Shown: positions 37,729 to 47,539, numbered from the stretch's first letter. The stretch is 64,000 nucleotides of DNA from Streptococcus cristatus (GCF_003943515.1 NZ_RJPT01000002.1:27733-91732); one strand, 5' to 3'. The notes: generated by a model not told the origin, from the sequence alone. Numbers and translations are program-made.

Positions 37729-38628
37729 TCAAGTTTTATATTTTTCTGCTAGCTTATGAATCATTTCTTTCATTTTCACTCGGATTTCGGGCGGATCTAA
37801 GACCTCCACAGCGTCTGCAAAGGACAGGATATAACTATATAGACGCTGGTCGTTGGGAATGTCGATTTCTGTATATAAATTTCCTTCGGCATCTGTCCGA
37901 ATGTCTCCGCCTAATTCATCATAAACCCTGAAAGCCACTTTGCGATTAAACTTGACTGCCAGCTTAATGGTATTTTCATAGGTCAGTTCCTTTTCCAAGA
38001 CGATATCTTCAAAGCTGTCCTCAAACCTTTCATCCAGCCGCTCCAGATTTTTCATCCGAGATAGCTTAAAATACCTGAATTCCTGTCGCAAGAGACAAAA
38101 GGCATAGAGATACCAATTCTGATTTTTAAAGAACAAGCGTACAGGCTTGACACGACGGCTTGTCTCCCGCTCATTACTAGCAAAGTAAGAAAAAGAAACA
38201 AGGTGCTTGCCTAGAATCGCAGTTTTTAATTGATGAAAGGTGTCTTCATATGCTTTATCATTTTGCCAGTGATTAAAATCGATTTCGATCCAGTTGGAAT
38301 TTTTGACTTGAAATAGCGCCGAAAGCTTTGTAAGCAGGTCATTCTGGTAAAGCTGACTGGTGCTTTCCAGACCTTGCAGGGCCGCCATGATCTGCTCTTT
38401 CTCCTCCGCTGTCAGCAAGGACTTCCGCAAGACAAAATCCTCTGCGATTTCTATGCCGCCACCCTTTCCTTGCGTGGTATAAATCGGAATCCCAGCGCTA
38501 CTTAAAGAGTCTACGTCTCGATAAATGGTCCGGACCGAGATCTCAAATTTCTCAGCCAGCTCCGTTGCAGTCACTTTCCCTCTCTCCAAAATGTAGTACA
38601 ATATCCGAAATAGTCGATTATTCTGCAT
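37729..38628 (-). CDS. HTH/WYL-domain transcriptional regulator
   Basis: 299 residues. The N-terminal HTH_11 reads MQNNRLFRILYYILERGKVTATELAEKFEISVRTIYRDVDSL and the WYL domain reads VKPVRLFFKNQNWYLYAFCLLRQEFRYFKLSRM, with a C-terminal WCX region. WYL proteins sense ligands or single-stranded DNA and often control damage responses. ATG 38628 follows GAAGGGG; the reading frame continues upstream only because it runs through repeat copy 2. It leads the operon with the GyrI-like and ClbS-like genes. Confidence 0.9.
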   Translation of the reverse strand: MQNNRLFRILYYILERGKVTATELAEKFEISVRTIYRDVDSLSSAGIPIYTTQGKGGGIEIAEDFVLRKSLLTAEEKEQIMAALQGLESTSQLYQNDLLTKLSALFQVKNSNWIEIDFNHWQNDKAYEDTFHQLKTAILGKHLVSFSYFASNERETSRRVKPVRLFFKNQNWYLYAFCLLRQEFRYFKLSRMKNLERLDERFEDSFEDIVLEKELTYENTIKLAVKFNRKVAFRVYDELGGDIRTDAEGNLYTEIDIPNDQRLYSYILSFADAVEVLDPPEIRVKMKEMIHKLAEKYKT

Positions 38629-38719
38629 GCTTACCCCTTCTCCTCTTCCTATTATACAATACTTGCCATAGCATGTCATATTTAGGCAGGTTAGACCTAG
38701 GATAAGCTGTAATGAAAAA

Positions 38720-38894
38720 GAGAGTGGGACAGAAATCGGTAATTCGTTAGAATTCGATTTCGTCGTCCCACCTCCGCACAGTTGAGTAGGGCTGTAAAAG
38801 CTGATGAAATCAGCGTAGTAGAGCCCACTCAACCACTGCGTCTTGCTCGACAATCCAAAGACAATTGAGAGGCTAGGACTTTCGTCCCAGCCTC
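38720..38894 (+). repeat. 175-bp three-hairpin repeat, copy 2
   Basis: Same 175-bp length and order as copy 1. Hairpin 1 here is complete, TGGGACAGAAATCGG with CGATTTCGTCGTCCCA, whereas copy 1 has a base change in its right arm. It separates the WYL gene's start region from the 3' end of mscS. Confidence 0.9.
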
Positions 38895-38956
38895 TTTTAG
38901 TAATTAGAACCTTTATTTTCAATAGGTATTGTTTACCTTTGTTCCCCTGACCACTA

Positions 38957-39829
38957 CTAAGCTTTACCATTATTTCCTGTGACAGGGGCAAATGTTGGCA
39001 AAGCCACTCCCTCTTTTAACAGTGCCTCATGGTAGAGCTTGTAGAAAATATGGTACAGGCTCGCCTGCATACCGCTTGTGACGATTAAACTAATCCGAAA
39101 GTAAAACTGCCCACTCGCAGTCATTTGCGGTCCCAGAATATCAGGTTCCTTCAAAACTTCTGGATGTTCTGGCACAGCTTCCTGATTGACAGCAGCAATA
39201 ATCCGATAAATCTCATCCAAATCCGTCTCAGCATAGATAGGAATATCAATCAAAACCCGCATATCGCCACGAGAAAGGTTGCTGACGACGGTGATATTTC
39301 GATTGGGCACAAAGTGAAGCGTCCCGTCCGCATCGCGTACCTGCGTCGTCCGAATCCCGACACTGACAACTGTTCCTGCAATCTTGATAGCACCATTGGT
39401 CAAGCGAACATTGTCCCCTACATCCAACTGCCGCTCCAAGAGAATAAAGAAACCATTGACCAAGTCGGACAGAAAGCCCTGCGCCCCCATCCCAATGGCG
39501 ACACCGGCAATACCTGCCCCAGCCAAAAGACTTGAGACCGGCATGCCCAAAATAGATAAAATCCAGTAGAACAAAAGAAAATAAAGGGCATAATTGAGTA
39601 AATTCTCAATCAGACGTGTAATGGTCTTTTGCCGAGCCTCATCCTGCCGAGATAATTTCAAAGATGGCGCAATCAGTCTAGTCACAAAGAGATGGAGAAT
39701 TTTCTTAGCCACCCAAAATAGTAAACACAAAAAGAGCAAGGAGACGAATTTCGAAAACACATCATCCAGAATAGCTGACCAGTCAAATTGCTGGAAATAG
39801 CGCGTAAAAACATTCCCATTAGCTGTCAT
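38957..39829 (-). CDS. mscS: MscS-family small-conductance mechanosensitive channel
   Basis: 290 residues: two leading helices, then the pore-lining helix GAGIAGVAIGMGAQGFLSDLVNGF (about 105-128) and the cytoplasmic β/αβ vestibule with FVPNRNITVVSNLSRG. It opens under membrane tension to release solutes on osmotic downshift. GGGGGAAAG precedes the ATG. It stands alone; repeat copy 2 follows its 3' end. Confidence 0.9.
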   Translation of the reverse strand: MTANGNVFTRYFQQFDWSAILDDVFSKFVSLLFLCLLFWVAKKILHLFVTRLIAPSLKLSRQDEARQKTITRLIENLLNYALYFLLFYWILSILGMPVSSLLAGAGIAGVAIGMGAQGFLSDLVNGFFILLERQLDVGDNVRLTNGAIKIAGTVVSVGIRTTQVRDADGTLHFVPNRNITVVSNLSRGDMRVLIDIPIYAETDLDEIYRIIAAVNQEAVPEHPEVLKEPDILGPQMTASGQFYFRISLIVTSGMQASLYHIFYKLYHEALLKEGVALPTFAPVTGNNGKA

Positions 39830-39931
39830 TCTTTCCCCCTATGAGATACAAAAATCTTATTCATTATACCACAAAGGGCGACAAATAGGCATCAAAGCAG
39901 CCTTATTCCGCATAGCGAATACTAAAAAACA

Positions 39932-39960
39932 TTGATTTTATACGACTTCTAGCGTATAAC
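39932..39960 (+). promoter_or_regulatory. sstT promoter with internal dyad
   Basis: TTGATT (39932-39937) and TATAAC (39955-39960) are 17 bp apart. TTATACG-N8-CGTATAA (39938-39959) fills the spacer and -10 box, a likely operator. Confidence 0.6.
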
Positions 39961-39992
39961 GGAAAGCAGTTTATTTTAGAAAGGGATCTATT

Positions 39993-41190
39993 ATGTTTCA
40001 TCGAATTCCTTCTGCTTGGAATCGCGCCAATCTTATCAAACGGATTTCTATTGGGATTGTCACAGGCGCCCTGCTGGCTCTTATTTTCCCACAAGCCAGC
40101 GCCATTTAGCCTCCTTGGTCAAATCTTTGTCGGCGGTCTGAAAGCTATCGCACCACTACTCGTTTTTACCCTCGTTGCCAATGCCCTCTCTCAGCACCAA
40201 AAGGGGCAGAAGAGCAATATAAAAACCGTCATTATCCTTTATCTAATAGGGACTTTTGCGGCCGCCCTTGTCGCTGTCCTCGCCAACTATATCTTTCCTG
40301 TAACCATCGAGCTAACCGCAGCCAGCTCGGAGGTCCGTCCACCAGAAGGCATCGGCCAAGTTCTGAGCAATCTCCTCCTCAACCTTGTCGATAATCCGAT
40401 CAACGCTTTGACCAAGGCCAATTATATCGGCATTCTGTCTTGGGCAGTTGTCTTTGGAGTGGCCATGCGAGAAGCAAGTCAGCAAAGTAAAGAACTCTTA
40501 AGAACACTGGCAGATATCACTTCGAAGATTGTCGAATGGATCATCAATCTAGCTCCCTTTGGTATTTTAGGACTGGTGTACACGACCATTTCTGGCAAAG
40601 GATTTGAAGCACTCAAAAGCTACGGCATGCTCCTTCTCCTATTACTAGGTTCCATGGCTCTTGTTGCGCTGGTCGTTAACCCCTTGATTGTCTTCATTAT
40701 GCTTCGGAAGAATCCTTATCCACTGGTTTGGCGCTGCTTAAAAGTCAGTGGTGTCACTGCCTTTTTCACTCGCAGTTCGGCTGCCAATATCCCTGTTAAT
40801 ATGAAACTTTGTCGAGATTTGGGTCTTAATCCCGAAACCTACTCGGTCTCTATCCCACTCGGTTCTACTATCAACATGGCAGGAGCAGCGGTGACAATCA
40901 ATACGCTCACCCTCGCAGCGGCCAATACACTGGGCATTCAGGTGGACTTTGGAACAGCACTGGTACTTAGCATCGTTGCGGCCATTTCCGCCTGCGGAGC
41001 TTCTGGAGTAGCTGGAGGCTCGCTTCTCTTGATCCCTGTGGCTTGTAGCCTCTTTGGTATCCCAAACGATCTGGCTATGCAAGTCGTCAGCGTTGGTTTT
41101 GTCATCGGTATCATCCAAGACTCTTGCGAAACCGCCCTCAACTCATCCACAGACGTGCTTTTTACAGCTGTTGCTGAAATGAGCACCTGA
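39993..41190 (+). pseudogene. sstT: Serine/threonine:sodium symporter SstT, frameshifted
   Basis: From ATG 39993 (behind AAAGGG) the frame reads [20 protein letters not shown] and on to FPQASAI, then a TAG at 40107-40109. Reading one base over restores [20 protein letters not shown] and the rest of SstT to 41190, including [12 protein letters not shown] and the [17 protein letters not shown] hairpin motif. One extra T in the TTT at 40105-40107 explains it. The downstream frame lacks its own ribosome site near 40051. The gene is either inactivated, rescued by slippage, or mis-sequenced. SstT imports serine and threonine with sodium. Confidence 0.9.
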
Positions 41191-41221
41191 CCCAAAGAAA
41201 AACGTTATTAAACAAAGCGCT

Positions 41222-41396
41222 GAGGCTGGGACGAAAGTCCTAGCCTCTCAATTGTCTTTGGATTGTCGAGCAAGACGCAGTGGTTGAGTGGGCTCTACTA
41301 CGCTGATTTCATCAGCTTTTACAGCCCTACTCAACTGTGCGGAGGTGGGACGACGAAATCGAATTCTAACCAATTACCGATTTCTGTCCCACTCTC
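41222..41396 (-). repeat. 175-bp three-hairpin repeat, copy 3 (inverted)
   Basis: The reverse complement of copies 1 and 2, again 175 bp, with GAGGCTGGGAC at its left end and GTCCCACTCTC at its right. A single change from copy 2 is visible in TAATTGGTTAG versus TAATTCGTTAG. It follows sstT and precedes the glycosyltransferase operon. Confidence 0.9.
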
Positions 41397-41540
41397 AGTT
41401 TTTTATTTTGTCCTACGAGATACTTTCCTCACTCTTTCCTTAAAGAAAATTTAACTTTTTCTTAAAGATAACTGATATCAGCTAGCTTTAAGCCGCAATC
41501 TGTATACTTTCTACAAATCATCTAAGAAAGAGGTATGGAT

Positions 41541-42584
41541 ATGGAATATCTAGTGATTCCGGCTTACGAGCCCGATTATAATTTGATTAAACTGATTCAA
41601 AAAATTCAGAGCAAGAGTGATTTTCATATCGTTGTTATCGATGACGGTAGCTCAGCCAAGCGCCAGACAGTCTTTGACAAGGCTGAACAATATGCGACTG
41701 TCCTCCATCACGAGAACAATCAAGGCAAAGGACAAGCATTGAAAACTGCCTTCACCTACATCCAGTCTCTGGGTCAATACGGAACCGTCATCACAGCAGA
41801 TGCGGATGGCCAGCACAAGGTCTGGGATATTTTCCGTGTGGCGACCAAGGCTGCTGAGCATCCCAATCAGCTGATTCTGGGAGCACGCGCCTTTACTGGC
41901 AAGGTGCCTCTGCGCAGCCGCTTTGGCAACAGTCTGACGCGGTCTCTCTTCAAGCTCCAGACTGGGGTGGGTGTCTCTGATACGCAGACAGGCTTACGAG
42001 CCTTTACGACCAACATGATTCCCTTTATGCTGAAGGTTGACGGCCAGCGCTATGAGTACGAAATGAACATGCTCCTAGAAGCCAGCAAGGAATATCCCAT
42101 TTCGGAAGTGCCCATTGAGACGGTCTATATCAATGATAATGAAGACTCGCACTTCCGACCTGTTAGAGATGGACTCATGATTTATAAAAATATCTTTAAA
42201 TTCGCCCTGACTTCTCTCAGCAGCTTCATCGTCGACTACATGGTCTATGCACTGGCTCTCTTATTCTTAGCTGCTGCTCCGACCAGCCTGAGAATTCTCC
42301 TAGCCAACGGGATTGCCCGCGTGACCAGTTCGGTCTTCAACTACTCGACTAATAAAAAGCTGGTCTTTAAGAACGACGACAGTATACTCAAGACAGGAAC
42401 TGGCTATTTCAGCCTAGCTGTAGTGCTCTTTATCCTAGACACACTGCTGATTCGCCTCTTCTACGCTGTCTTTGGACTCAATCTTCTGCTTGTCAAGATC
42501 ATCGTCGGACTGCTGCTCTTTACCATCTCTTGGATGGTACAAAAGAGATTTATTTTTAAGGAAAGGACACACACTGCATCATGA
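41541..42584 (+). CDS. Family 2 glycosyltransferase fused to GtrA membrane domain
   Basis: 347 residues. The GT-A domain has VVIDDGSS (about 29-36), the TADADGQH DxD motif (about 85) and the acceptor part QTGLRAF. From about residue 215 a GtrA-like domain with four membrane helices contains NYSTNKKLVFK. Such fusions resemble polyprenyl-phosphate glycosyltransferases plus flippase. ATG 41541 is chosen because GAGG lies 7 bp upstream, while 41535 abuts it. It overlaps the NAGPA gene by 4 bp, so the three genes work together, perhaps in surface glycan modification. Confidence 0.88.
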   Translation: MEYLVIPAYEPDYNLIKLIQKIQSKSDFHIVVIDDGSSAKRQTVFDKAEQYATVLHHENNQGKGQALKTAFTYIQSLGQYGTVITADADGQHKVWDIFRVATKAAEHPNQLILGARAFTGKVPLRSRFGNSLTRSLFKLQTGVGVSDTQTGLRAFTTNMIPFMLKVDGQRYEYEMNMLLEASKEYPISEVPIETVYINDNEDSHFRPVRDGLMIYKNIFKFALTSLSSFIVDYMVYALALLFLAAAPTSLRILLANGIARVTSSVFNYSTNKKLVFKNDDSILKTGTGYFSLAVVLFILDTLLIRLFYAVFGLNLLLVKIIVGLLLFTISWMVQKRFIFKERTHTAS

Positions 42585-43489
42585 AATTTTTAAAGAAAGG
42601 CTATGCCTACGCCTCGATTTTTGGCCTACTTCTGACAGCTTCTTTTAGCTACTCCATGCTGAAAACCTTCGTCATCGCAGAGACTATTTCCACAGTCTCA
42701 AGCACCACTTCATCATCCAATGCCGAGGCTGCCAGCAAGGCTGCCGAAACAGCCACAGTGACAGATACCAGCTATTCGGACGACAATATCTCGGTCACAC
42801 TGACTGAAAAGACCGTCAACAATACCCAAGTCTACATCGCTGATGTGACCGTCAGCTCCGCTGAATATTTGAAAACAGCCCTTGCCAACAACACCTACGG
42901 AACCAATGTCACCGCCAAGACTTCAGAAACAGCGGCTAATAACAAGGCCATCCTAGCAGTTAACGGCGACTACTACGGTGCCAATTCTACCGGCTATGTC
43001 ATCCGCAATGGCGTCGTCTACCGCGATACCGTCCGAGAAGACTCTAGCAATGGGGATTTGGCCATTTACAAAGATGGCTCTTTTAAAATCATTTACGAAA
43101 ATGAAATCTCTGCTAATCAACTGGTCAAAGACGGCGTGGTCAATCTCTTGGCCTTCGGCCCAGCTCTTGTAGAAAATGGCGAAATTGTCGTGAATACCAA
43201 GTCCGAAGTTGGCCAGTCTATGGCTTCCAATCCACGGACAGCTATCGGTATCATTGACGAAAACCACTATATCATCATCGTTTCAGACGGACGCACTTCA
43301 GAAAGTCAGGGGCTTTCCCTCTATGAAATGGCTGAAGTCATGAAATCTTATAGAGTCAAGACTGCCTATAACCTTGACGGTGGCGGCTCATCCACTATGT
43401 ACTTCAACGGTCAGGTCATCAACAAACCTACCACCAACGGAAATATTTCAGAAAGGGCGGTGAGTGACATTGTCTACATCGGTTACTAA
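42581..43489 (+). CDS. NAGPA-domain (phosphodiester glycosidase) exported protein
   Basis: 302 residues. An N-terminal membrane anchor (about 8-32) is followed by a Ser/Thr/Ala linker and the phosphodiester glycosidase domain related to mammalian uncovering enzyme: ILAVNGDYYGANSTGYVIRN, then SNPRTAIGIIDENHYIIIVS, and TAYNLDGGGSSTMYFNGQ. It should act outside the cell on a sugar-phosphodiester such as teichoic acid, which fits its overlap with the glycosyltransferase gene; the exact substrate is inference. Confidence 0.88.
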   Translation: MKFLKKGYAYASIFGLLLTASFSYSMLKTFVIAETISTVSSTTSSSNAEAASKAAETATVTDTSYSDDNISVTLTEKTVNNTQVYIADVTVSSAEYLKTALANNTYGTNVTAKTSETAANNKAILAVNGDYYGANSTGYVIRNGVVYRDTVREDSSNGDLAIYKDGSFKIIYENEISANQLVKDGVVNLLAFGPALVENGEIVVNTKSEVGQSMASNPRTAIGIIDENHYIIIVSDGRTSESQGLSLYEMAEVMKSYRVKTAYNLDGGGSSTMYFNGQVINKPTTNGNISERAVSDIVYIGY

Positions 43490-43892
43490 TCCCAGCAAAA
43501 AACGTTTCAAAAAAACAGCTCTTTCCTACATGCTGCTAACGATTTTCTTCTTTGCTTTCAGCAGAATCTATGAATCCTTCAGCTTCGGGGAAGCATCTGT
43601 CCATATGCACTATCTCTTTGCCCTTCCTCTAGTGGGGGGCATCCTCCTCCTGCTCTTCATGAGAATGATTCCCAACCTCTCTCGGCTCAGCCTTAATCTC
43701 TGGAACTCAGCTGTAGCCATTATGACAGCCGGCATGCTCTTTCGTGGAATTGTCAACCTATCTGGCCGCTCCACGACACTGGATATGCCCTACTGGTATG
43801 TAGGAGCAGCCTTTGCGTCTCTAGCTCTATTCTCCATGGTCTTTACGCGCAGTGTGTGGGTAGATAATAAAGAGACCAGCTCAATGTCTTAA
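43464..43892 (+). CDS. Small membrane protein of the GT2-GtrA/NAGPA operon
   Basis: 142 residues with about four hydrophobic helices and a basic N-terminus. GTG 43464 lies inside the end of the NAGPA gene (26-bp overlap), with GGGCGGTGA before it. I do not recognise the family. Its position as third gene suggests an accessory membrane subunit for the same glycan process. Confidence 0.7.
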   Translation: MTLSTSVTNPSKKRFKKTALSYMLLTIFFFAFSRIYESFSFGEASVHMHYLFALPLVGGILLLLFMRMIPNLSRLSLNLWNSAVAIMTAGMLFRGIVNLSGRSTTLDMPYWYVGAAFASLALFSMVFTRSVWVDNKETSSMS

Positions 43893-43896
43893 TCTC

Positions 43897-43939
43897 ATAA
43901 AAAAATAAAGGTCGTGGTGTTTAAGCCACGGCCTTTATT
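43897..43939. terminator. Terminator between the membrane operon and hutI
   Basis: AATAAAGGTCGTGG pairs with CCACGGCCTTTATT (43904-43939, one G-U). The T-run is on the minus strand, so it best serves hutI, but it may end both convergent transcripts. Confidence 0.8.
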
Positions 43940-44026
43940 GAACACAAATCTGCTTTTTCTATAATCAGCAATAAAACTTCTAAGAAAATCTTTGCCATCA
44001 AGTGGAAATGAGACCAACTTGTAAAA

Positions 44027-45292
44027 TTAGACGATTCTACCCTGATCAACAACCAACTTGCCTGCTTTATAAACCTGATGGGTCAGGTTAGTCGCAAAGA
44101 AATAAAGTGGATAGTCGATATTCTTAGCATCTAGGATGGTAATGTCAGCCTGCTTGCCAGTATCAAAGCTGCCAATCTTATCTTGACGGTTAACTGAGTA
44201 AGCCGCATTGATGGTTACAGCGTTAAGAACTTCTACTGGCGTCAGACGCATCATAAAGCAGCCCAGCTGCATGACGAACTGCAGATTAGCTGTCGGACAA
44301 GAGCCTGGATTGCTGTCTGTGGTCAGAGTAATGGCCATGCCAGCTTTCAACATCTTGCGAGCTGGTGCATAGGTATCTTCCATCAGACTGAAGGTAGTTG
44401 CTGGTAGGAGATTGCCGATAACCTTAGCTTCTGCCATCTTGCGAATGCCCTCATCGGTCGCCATCATCAAGTGCTCTGCACTGGTTGCTCCTAGCTCAGC
44501 CGCTACATCCACCCCGCCGATAGACTCGATTTCATCAGCATGGATACGAAGCTTGAAGCCCATCTCCTTAGCTTTAGAAAGCAGGTAGCGCGACTCGTCA
44601 GCTGTAAAGACGCCTTTTTCACAGAAAATATCACAGAATTCAGCTAGATTTTCTGCTTTTACCCGAGGCAGCATTTCCTCGACGATGAGCTCCAGATATT
44701 CCTGAGAGCGTCCCTTGTATTCTGGTGGAACGGCGTGGGCAGCCATAAAGGTCGAAACCAAATCAATATCGTGGTCACGGTCCAGAGCCCCAACGACATC
44801 TAGCTGGCGCTTCTCTGTTTCCCAGTCCAAACCATAGCCACTCTTGGCCTCAACCGTTGTCACCCCATGCAGCAGCATATAGTCCAGCAGTCTCTTAGAC
44901 TTATCGTAGAGAGTGTCAAAAGAAGCTTCTCGCGTCGCCCGGACTGTACTGAGAATACCGCCGCCTTGAGCAAGAATTTCCAGATAAGGGACACCAGCTA
45001 ATTTCTTAGCAAATTCATGCTCCCGGCTGCCGCCATAGACCAAGTGAGTGTGGCAGTCAATCAAGCCAGGTGTGGCAATCTTGCCTTCATAAGACTGAAT
45101 CTTAGTATCTGGTCCAACCAGACTGGCATCCGGCTCTCCGCTGCCGACTGCTAGGATTTTGCCGTCTTTGACTGCAATGTAGCCGTCCTCCAAGACCTGA
45201 GCTTCCTTCATCTCCTCACCAAAAAGTGGATGACCGAGATCCTTGGGACAGAAGACTTGATTAAAGTGAGTTAATAGTAAATCAGCAGTCAT
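44027..45292 (-). CDS. hutI: Imidazolonepropionase
   Basis: 421 residues of the amidohydrolase fold: [18 protein letters not shown] (metal His pair), then [25 protein letters not shown] and [13 protein letters not shown] with the metal Asp. It hydrolyses imidazolone-5-propionate to N-formimino-L-glutamate, step three of histidine breakdown. It is transcribed away from hutU, with its own TTGACT-17-TATTAT promoter. Confidence 0.96.
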   Translation of the reverse strand: MTADLLLTHFNQVFCPKDLGHPLFGEEMKEAQVLEDGYIAVKDGKILAVGSGEPDASLVGPDTKIQSYEGKIATPGLIDCHTHLVYGGSREHEFAKKLAGVPYLEILAQGGGILSTVRATREASFDTLYDKSKRLLDYMLLHGVTTVEAKSGYGLDWETEKRQLDVVGALDRDHDIDLVSTFMAAHAVPPEYKGRSQEYLELIVEEMLPRVKAENLAEFCDIFCEKGVFTADESRYLLSKAKEMGFKLRIHADEIESIGGVDVAAELGATSAEHLMMATDEGIRKMAEAKVIGNLLPATTFSLMEDTYAPARKMLKAGMAITLTTDSNPGSCPTANLQFVMQLGCFMMRLTPVEVLNAVTINAAYSVNRQDKIGSFDTGKQADITILDAKNIDYPLYFFATNLTHQVYKAGKLVVDQGRIV

Positions 45293-45335
45293 GCTTGTTC
45301 CTCCATTTCATTTTCCGACATATTTGCTTTTCATC

Positions 45336-45445
45336 ATAATACACTATCGTCAAATTATAGTCAAAAGCTTGTAAAAGATAGGAGCCTCTCTTTTTTTACT
45401 GTTTCCGTCATTTTCTTGACTCTTTATGGACGGGAGTCTTATAGA
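45336..45445. promoter_or_regulatory. Divergent hutI/hutU promoter region with two dyads
   Basis: Minus strand: TTGACT (45359-45364) and TATTAT (45336-45341), 17-bp spacer, for hutI; the dyad ACTAT-N9-ATAGT (45343-45361) fills its spacer. Plus strand: TTGACT (45416-45421) and TATAGA (45440-45445), 18-bp spacer, for hutU; GACTC-N11-GAGTC (45418-45438) fills its spacer. Each dyad could bind a regulator of the cluster. Confidence 0.6.
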
Positions 45446-45491
45446 ATGTAAGAGAAAGATATTTTACACTTGACTAAAAGGAGGATTTTTC

Positions 45492-47522
45492 ATGTCATAC
45501 TTTAGCGAAAATGAAATTGCAGCAGCAATGACCGTCAAATTAGACGATGTACTGCCTGAAAAAACAGTTTTTCAAGAAGGCATCCGTCGAGCACCTGACC
45601 GGGGCTTCCGTTTGACTCAAGCTCAAACCGAAATTGCTTTAAAAAATGCCCTTCGCTATATTCCAAAGAGATTCCATGAGGAAGTAATTCCAGAATTCTT
45701 AGAAGAGTTGAAAACTCGCGGACGGATTTATGGCTACCGCTGGCGTCCAAAAGAACGCATCTACGGCAAACCAATTGATGAGTACAAAGGGAACTGTACC
45801 GCAGCCAAAGCTATGCAGGTCATGATTGACAACAACCTGAGCTTTGAAATCGCCCTCTATCCTTATGAATTGGTTACCTACGGAGAAACTGGATCTGTCT
45901 GTGCTAACTGGATGCAGTACAACCTGATCAAGAAATACTTGGAAGTCATGACCGACCATCAAACCTTGGTCGTGGAATCTGGCCATCCACTTGGACTCTT
46001 CAAGTCCAAACCAGAGGCACCTCGCGTGATTATCACCAATGGCCTCTTGGTCGGTGAATATGACAATATGAAGGACTGGGAAATTGCAGAAGAAATGGGC
46101 GTGACCAACTATGGTCAAATGACAGCCGGCGGCTGGATGTACATCGGCCCTCAAGGCATCGTCCACGGTACTTTCAACACCCTCCTCAATGCTGGACGTT
46201 TGAAGCTGGGTGTGGCTGACGACGGCGACCTGACTGGCAAACTCTTCATTTCTTCTGGTCTGGGCGGCATGAGTGGAGCTCAAGGGAAAGCAGCTGAAAT
46301 TGCTAAAGCTGTGGCAATCGTAGCTGAAGTAGACCAATCTCGGATTGAAACTCGCCACTCCCAAGGATGGATTAGCCAATTAGCCGAAAGTCCGAAAGAA
46401 GCAATTGACTTGGCTCAAAAAGCTCTGGAAGCTGGCGAATCAACTTCTATCGCCTATCATGGTAACATCGTAGACCTCTTGGAATATGTCAACGAGAACA
46501 ATATCCATGTAGATCTGCTGTCTGACCAAACTTCTTGCCACAATGTCTATGACGGCGGCTACTGCCCGGCTGGTATCAGCTTTGAAGAGCGGACTCGCCT
46601 CCTGGCTGAAGACAAGGAAACCTTTGCTAAGTTGGTTGATGAAACATTGGAACGTCACTTCAAGGCAATCAAGACCTTGACTAACAATGGCACCTACTTC
46701 TTTGACTATGGTAATGCCTTTATGAAGGCAGTTTATGACTCTGGCATCAAGGAAATTTCTAAGAATGGCTTTGATGACAAAGACGGCTTCATCTGGCCAT
46801 CTTATGTAGAAGATATCATGGGCCCAATGCTCTTTGACTATGGTTATGGTCCTTTCCGTTGGGTATGTCTGAGCGGTAAGCATGAAGACTTGGTAGCTAC
46901 AGACCATGCAGCTATGGAAGTCATCGACCCTAACCGCCGCTACCAAGACCGCGACAACTACAACTGGATTCGCGATGCAGAAAAGAACCAGTTGGTTGTT
47001 GGAACTCAAGCGCGAATTCTATACCAAGACTGTATGGGCCGTGTCAACATCGCCCTCAAGTTCAATGAATTAGTCCGCGAAGGCAAGATTGGCCCTGTCA
47101 TGATCGGCCGTGACCACCACGATGTTTCTGGTACAGACTCTCCATTCCGTGAAACTTCTAATATCAAGGACGGATCTAATGTCACTTGCGACATGGCTGT
47201 GCAATGTTACGCTGGTAACGCAGCTCGTGGTATGAGTCTGGTAGCTCTCCACAATGGTGGAGGAACTGGTATCGGTAAGTCTATCAACGGTGGTTTTGGC
47301 TTGGTACTGGACGGCAGCGAACGCATCGATGAAATCATCAAATCTGCTATCGCTTGGGATACGATCGGCGGAGTTGCACGTCGGAACTGGGCTCGCAATG
47401 AGCATGCTATCGAAACAGCTATCGAGTACAACCGTCTCCATGAAGGAACAGACCACATCACTATTCCGTACTTAACTGATGAAGATTTGGTCAAAGAATC
47501 TGTTAAGAAATTGTTCGAATAG
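45492..47522 (+). CDS. hutU: Urocanate hydratase
   Basis: 676 residues, with LFISSGLGGMSGAQGKAAEIA in the NAD region, DLLSDQTSCHNVYDGGYCPAG near residue 339 and GRDHHDVSGTDSPFRETSNIKDGS with conserved acid/base residues towards the end. It is the long urocanase form. It turns urocanate into imidazolonepropionate with NAD as an electrophile. AAAGGAGG precedes the ATG. First gene of the hutU-to-hutH operon. Confidence 0.96.
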   Translation: MSYFSENEIAAAMTVKLDDVLPEKTVFQEGIRRAPDRGFRLTQAQTEIALKNALRYIPKRFHEEVIPEFLEELKTRGRIYGYRWRPKERIYGKPIDEYKGNCTAAKAMQVMIDNNLSFEIALYPYELVTYGETGSVCANWMQYNLIKKYLEVMTDHQTLVVESGHPLGLFKSKPEAPRVIITNGLLVGEYDNMKDWEIAEEMGVTNYGQMTAGGWMYIGPQGIVHGTFNTLLNAGRLKLGVADDGDLTGKLFISSGLGGMSGAQGKAAEIAKAVAIVAEVDQSRIETRHSQGWISQLAESPKEAIDLAQKALEAGESTSIAYHGNIVDLLEYVNENNIHVDLLSDQTSCHNVYDGGYCPAGISFEERTRLLAEDKETFAKLVDETLERHFKAIKTLTNNGTYFFDYGNAFMKAVYDSGIKEISKNGFDDKDGFIWPSYVEDIMGPMLFDYGYGPFRWVCLSGKHEDLVATDHAAMEVIDPNRRYQDRDNYNWIRDAEKNQLVVGTQARILYQDCMGRVNIALKFNELVREGKIGPVMIGRDHHDVSGTDSPFRETSNIKDGSNVTCDMAVQCYAGNAARGMSLVALHNGGGTGIGKSINGGFGLVLDGSERIDEIIKSAIAWDTIGGVARRNWARNEHAIETAIEYNRLHEGTDHITIPYLTDEDLVKESVKKLFE

Positions 47523-47539
47523 AAAAAACTTGTCCCCCG

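Noticed and set aside
38629..38991. N-terminal extension of the WYL regulator by about 121 residues
   Set aside because: The extension runs through repeat copy 2, overlaps mscS and has no ribosome site; the HTH starts at the ATG at 38628.
40051..41190. sstT as an intact gene starting at 40051
   Set aside because: That ATG has no ribosome site and lies in the wrong frame of the true N-terminus, which starts at 39993.
41263..41454. Short plus-strand frame in repeat copy 3
   Set aside because: It is the same repeat-derived peptide, with no ribosome site.
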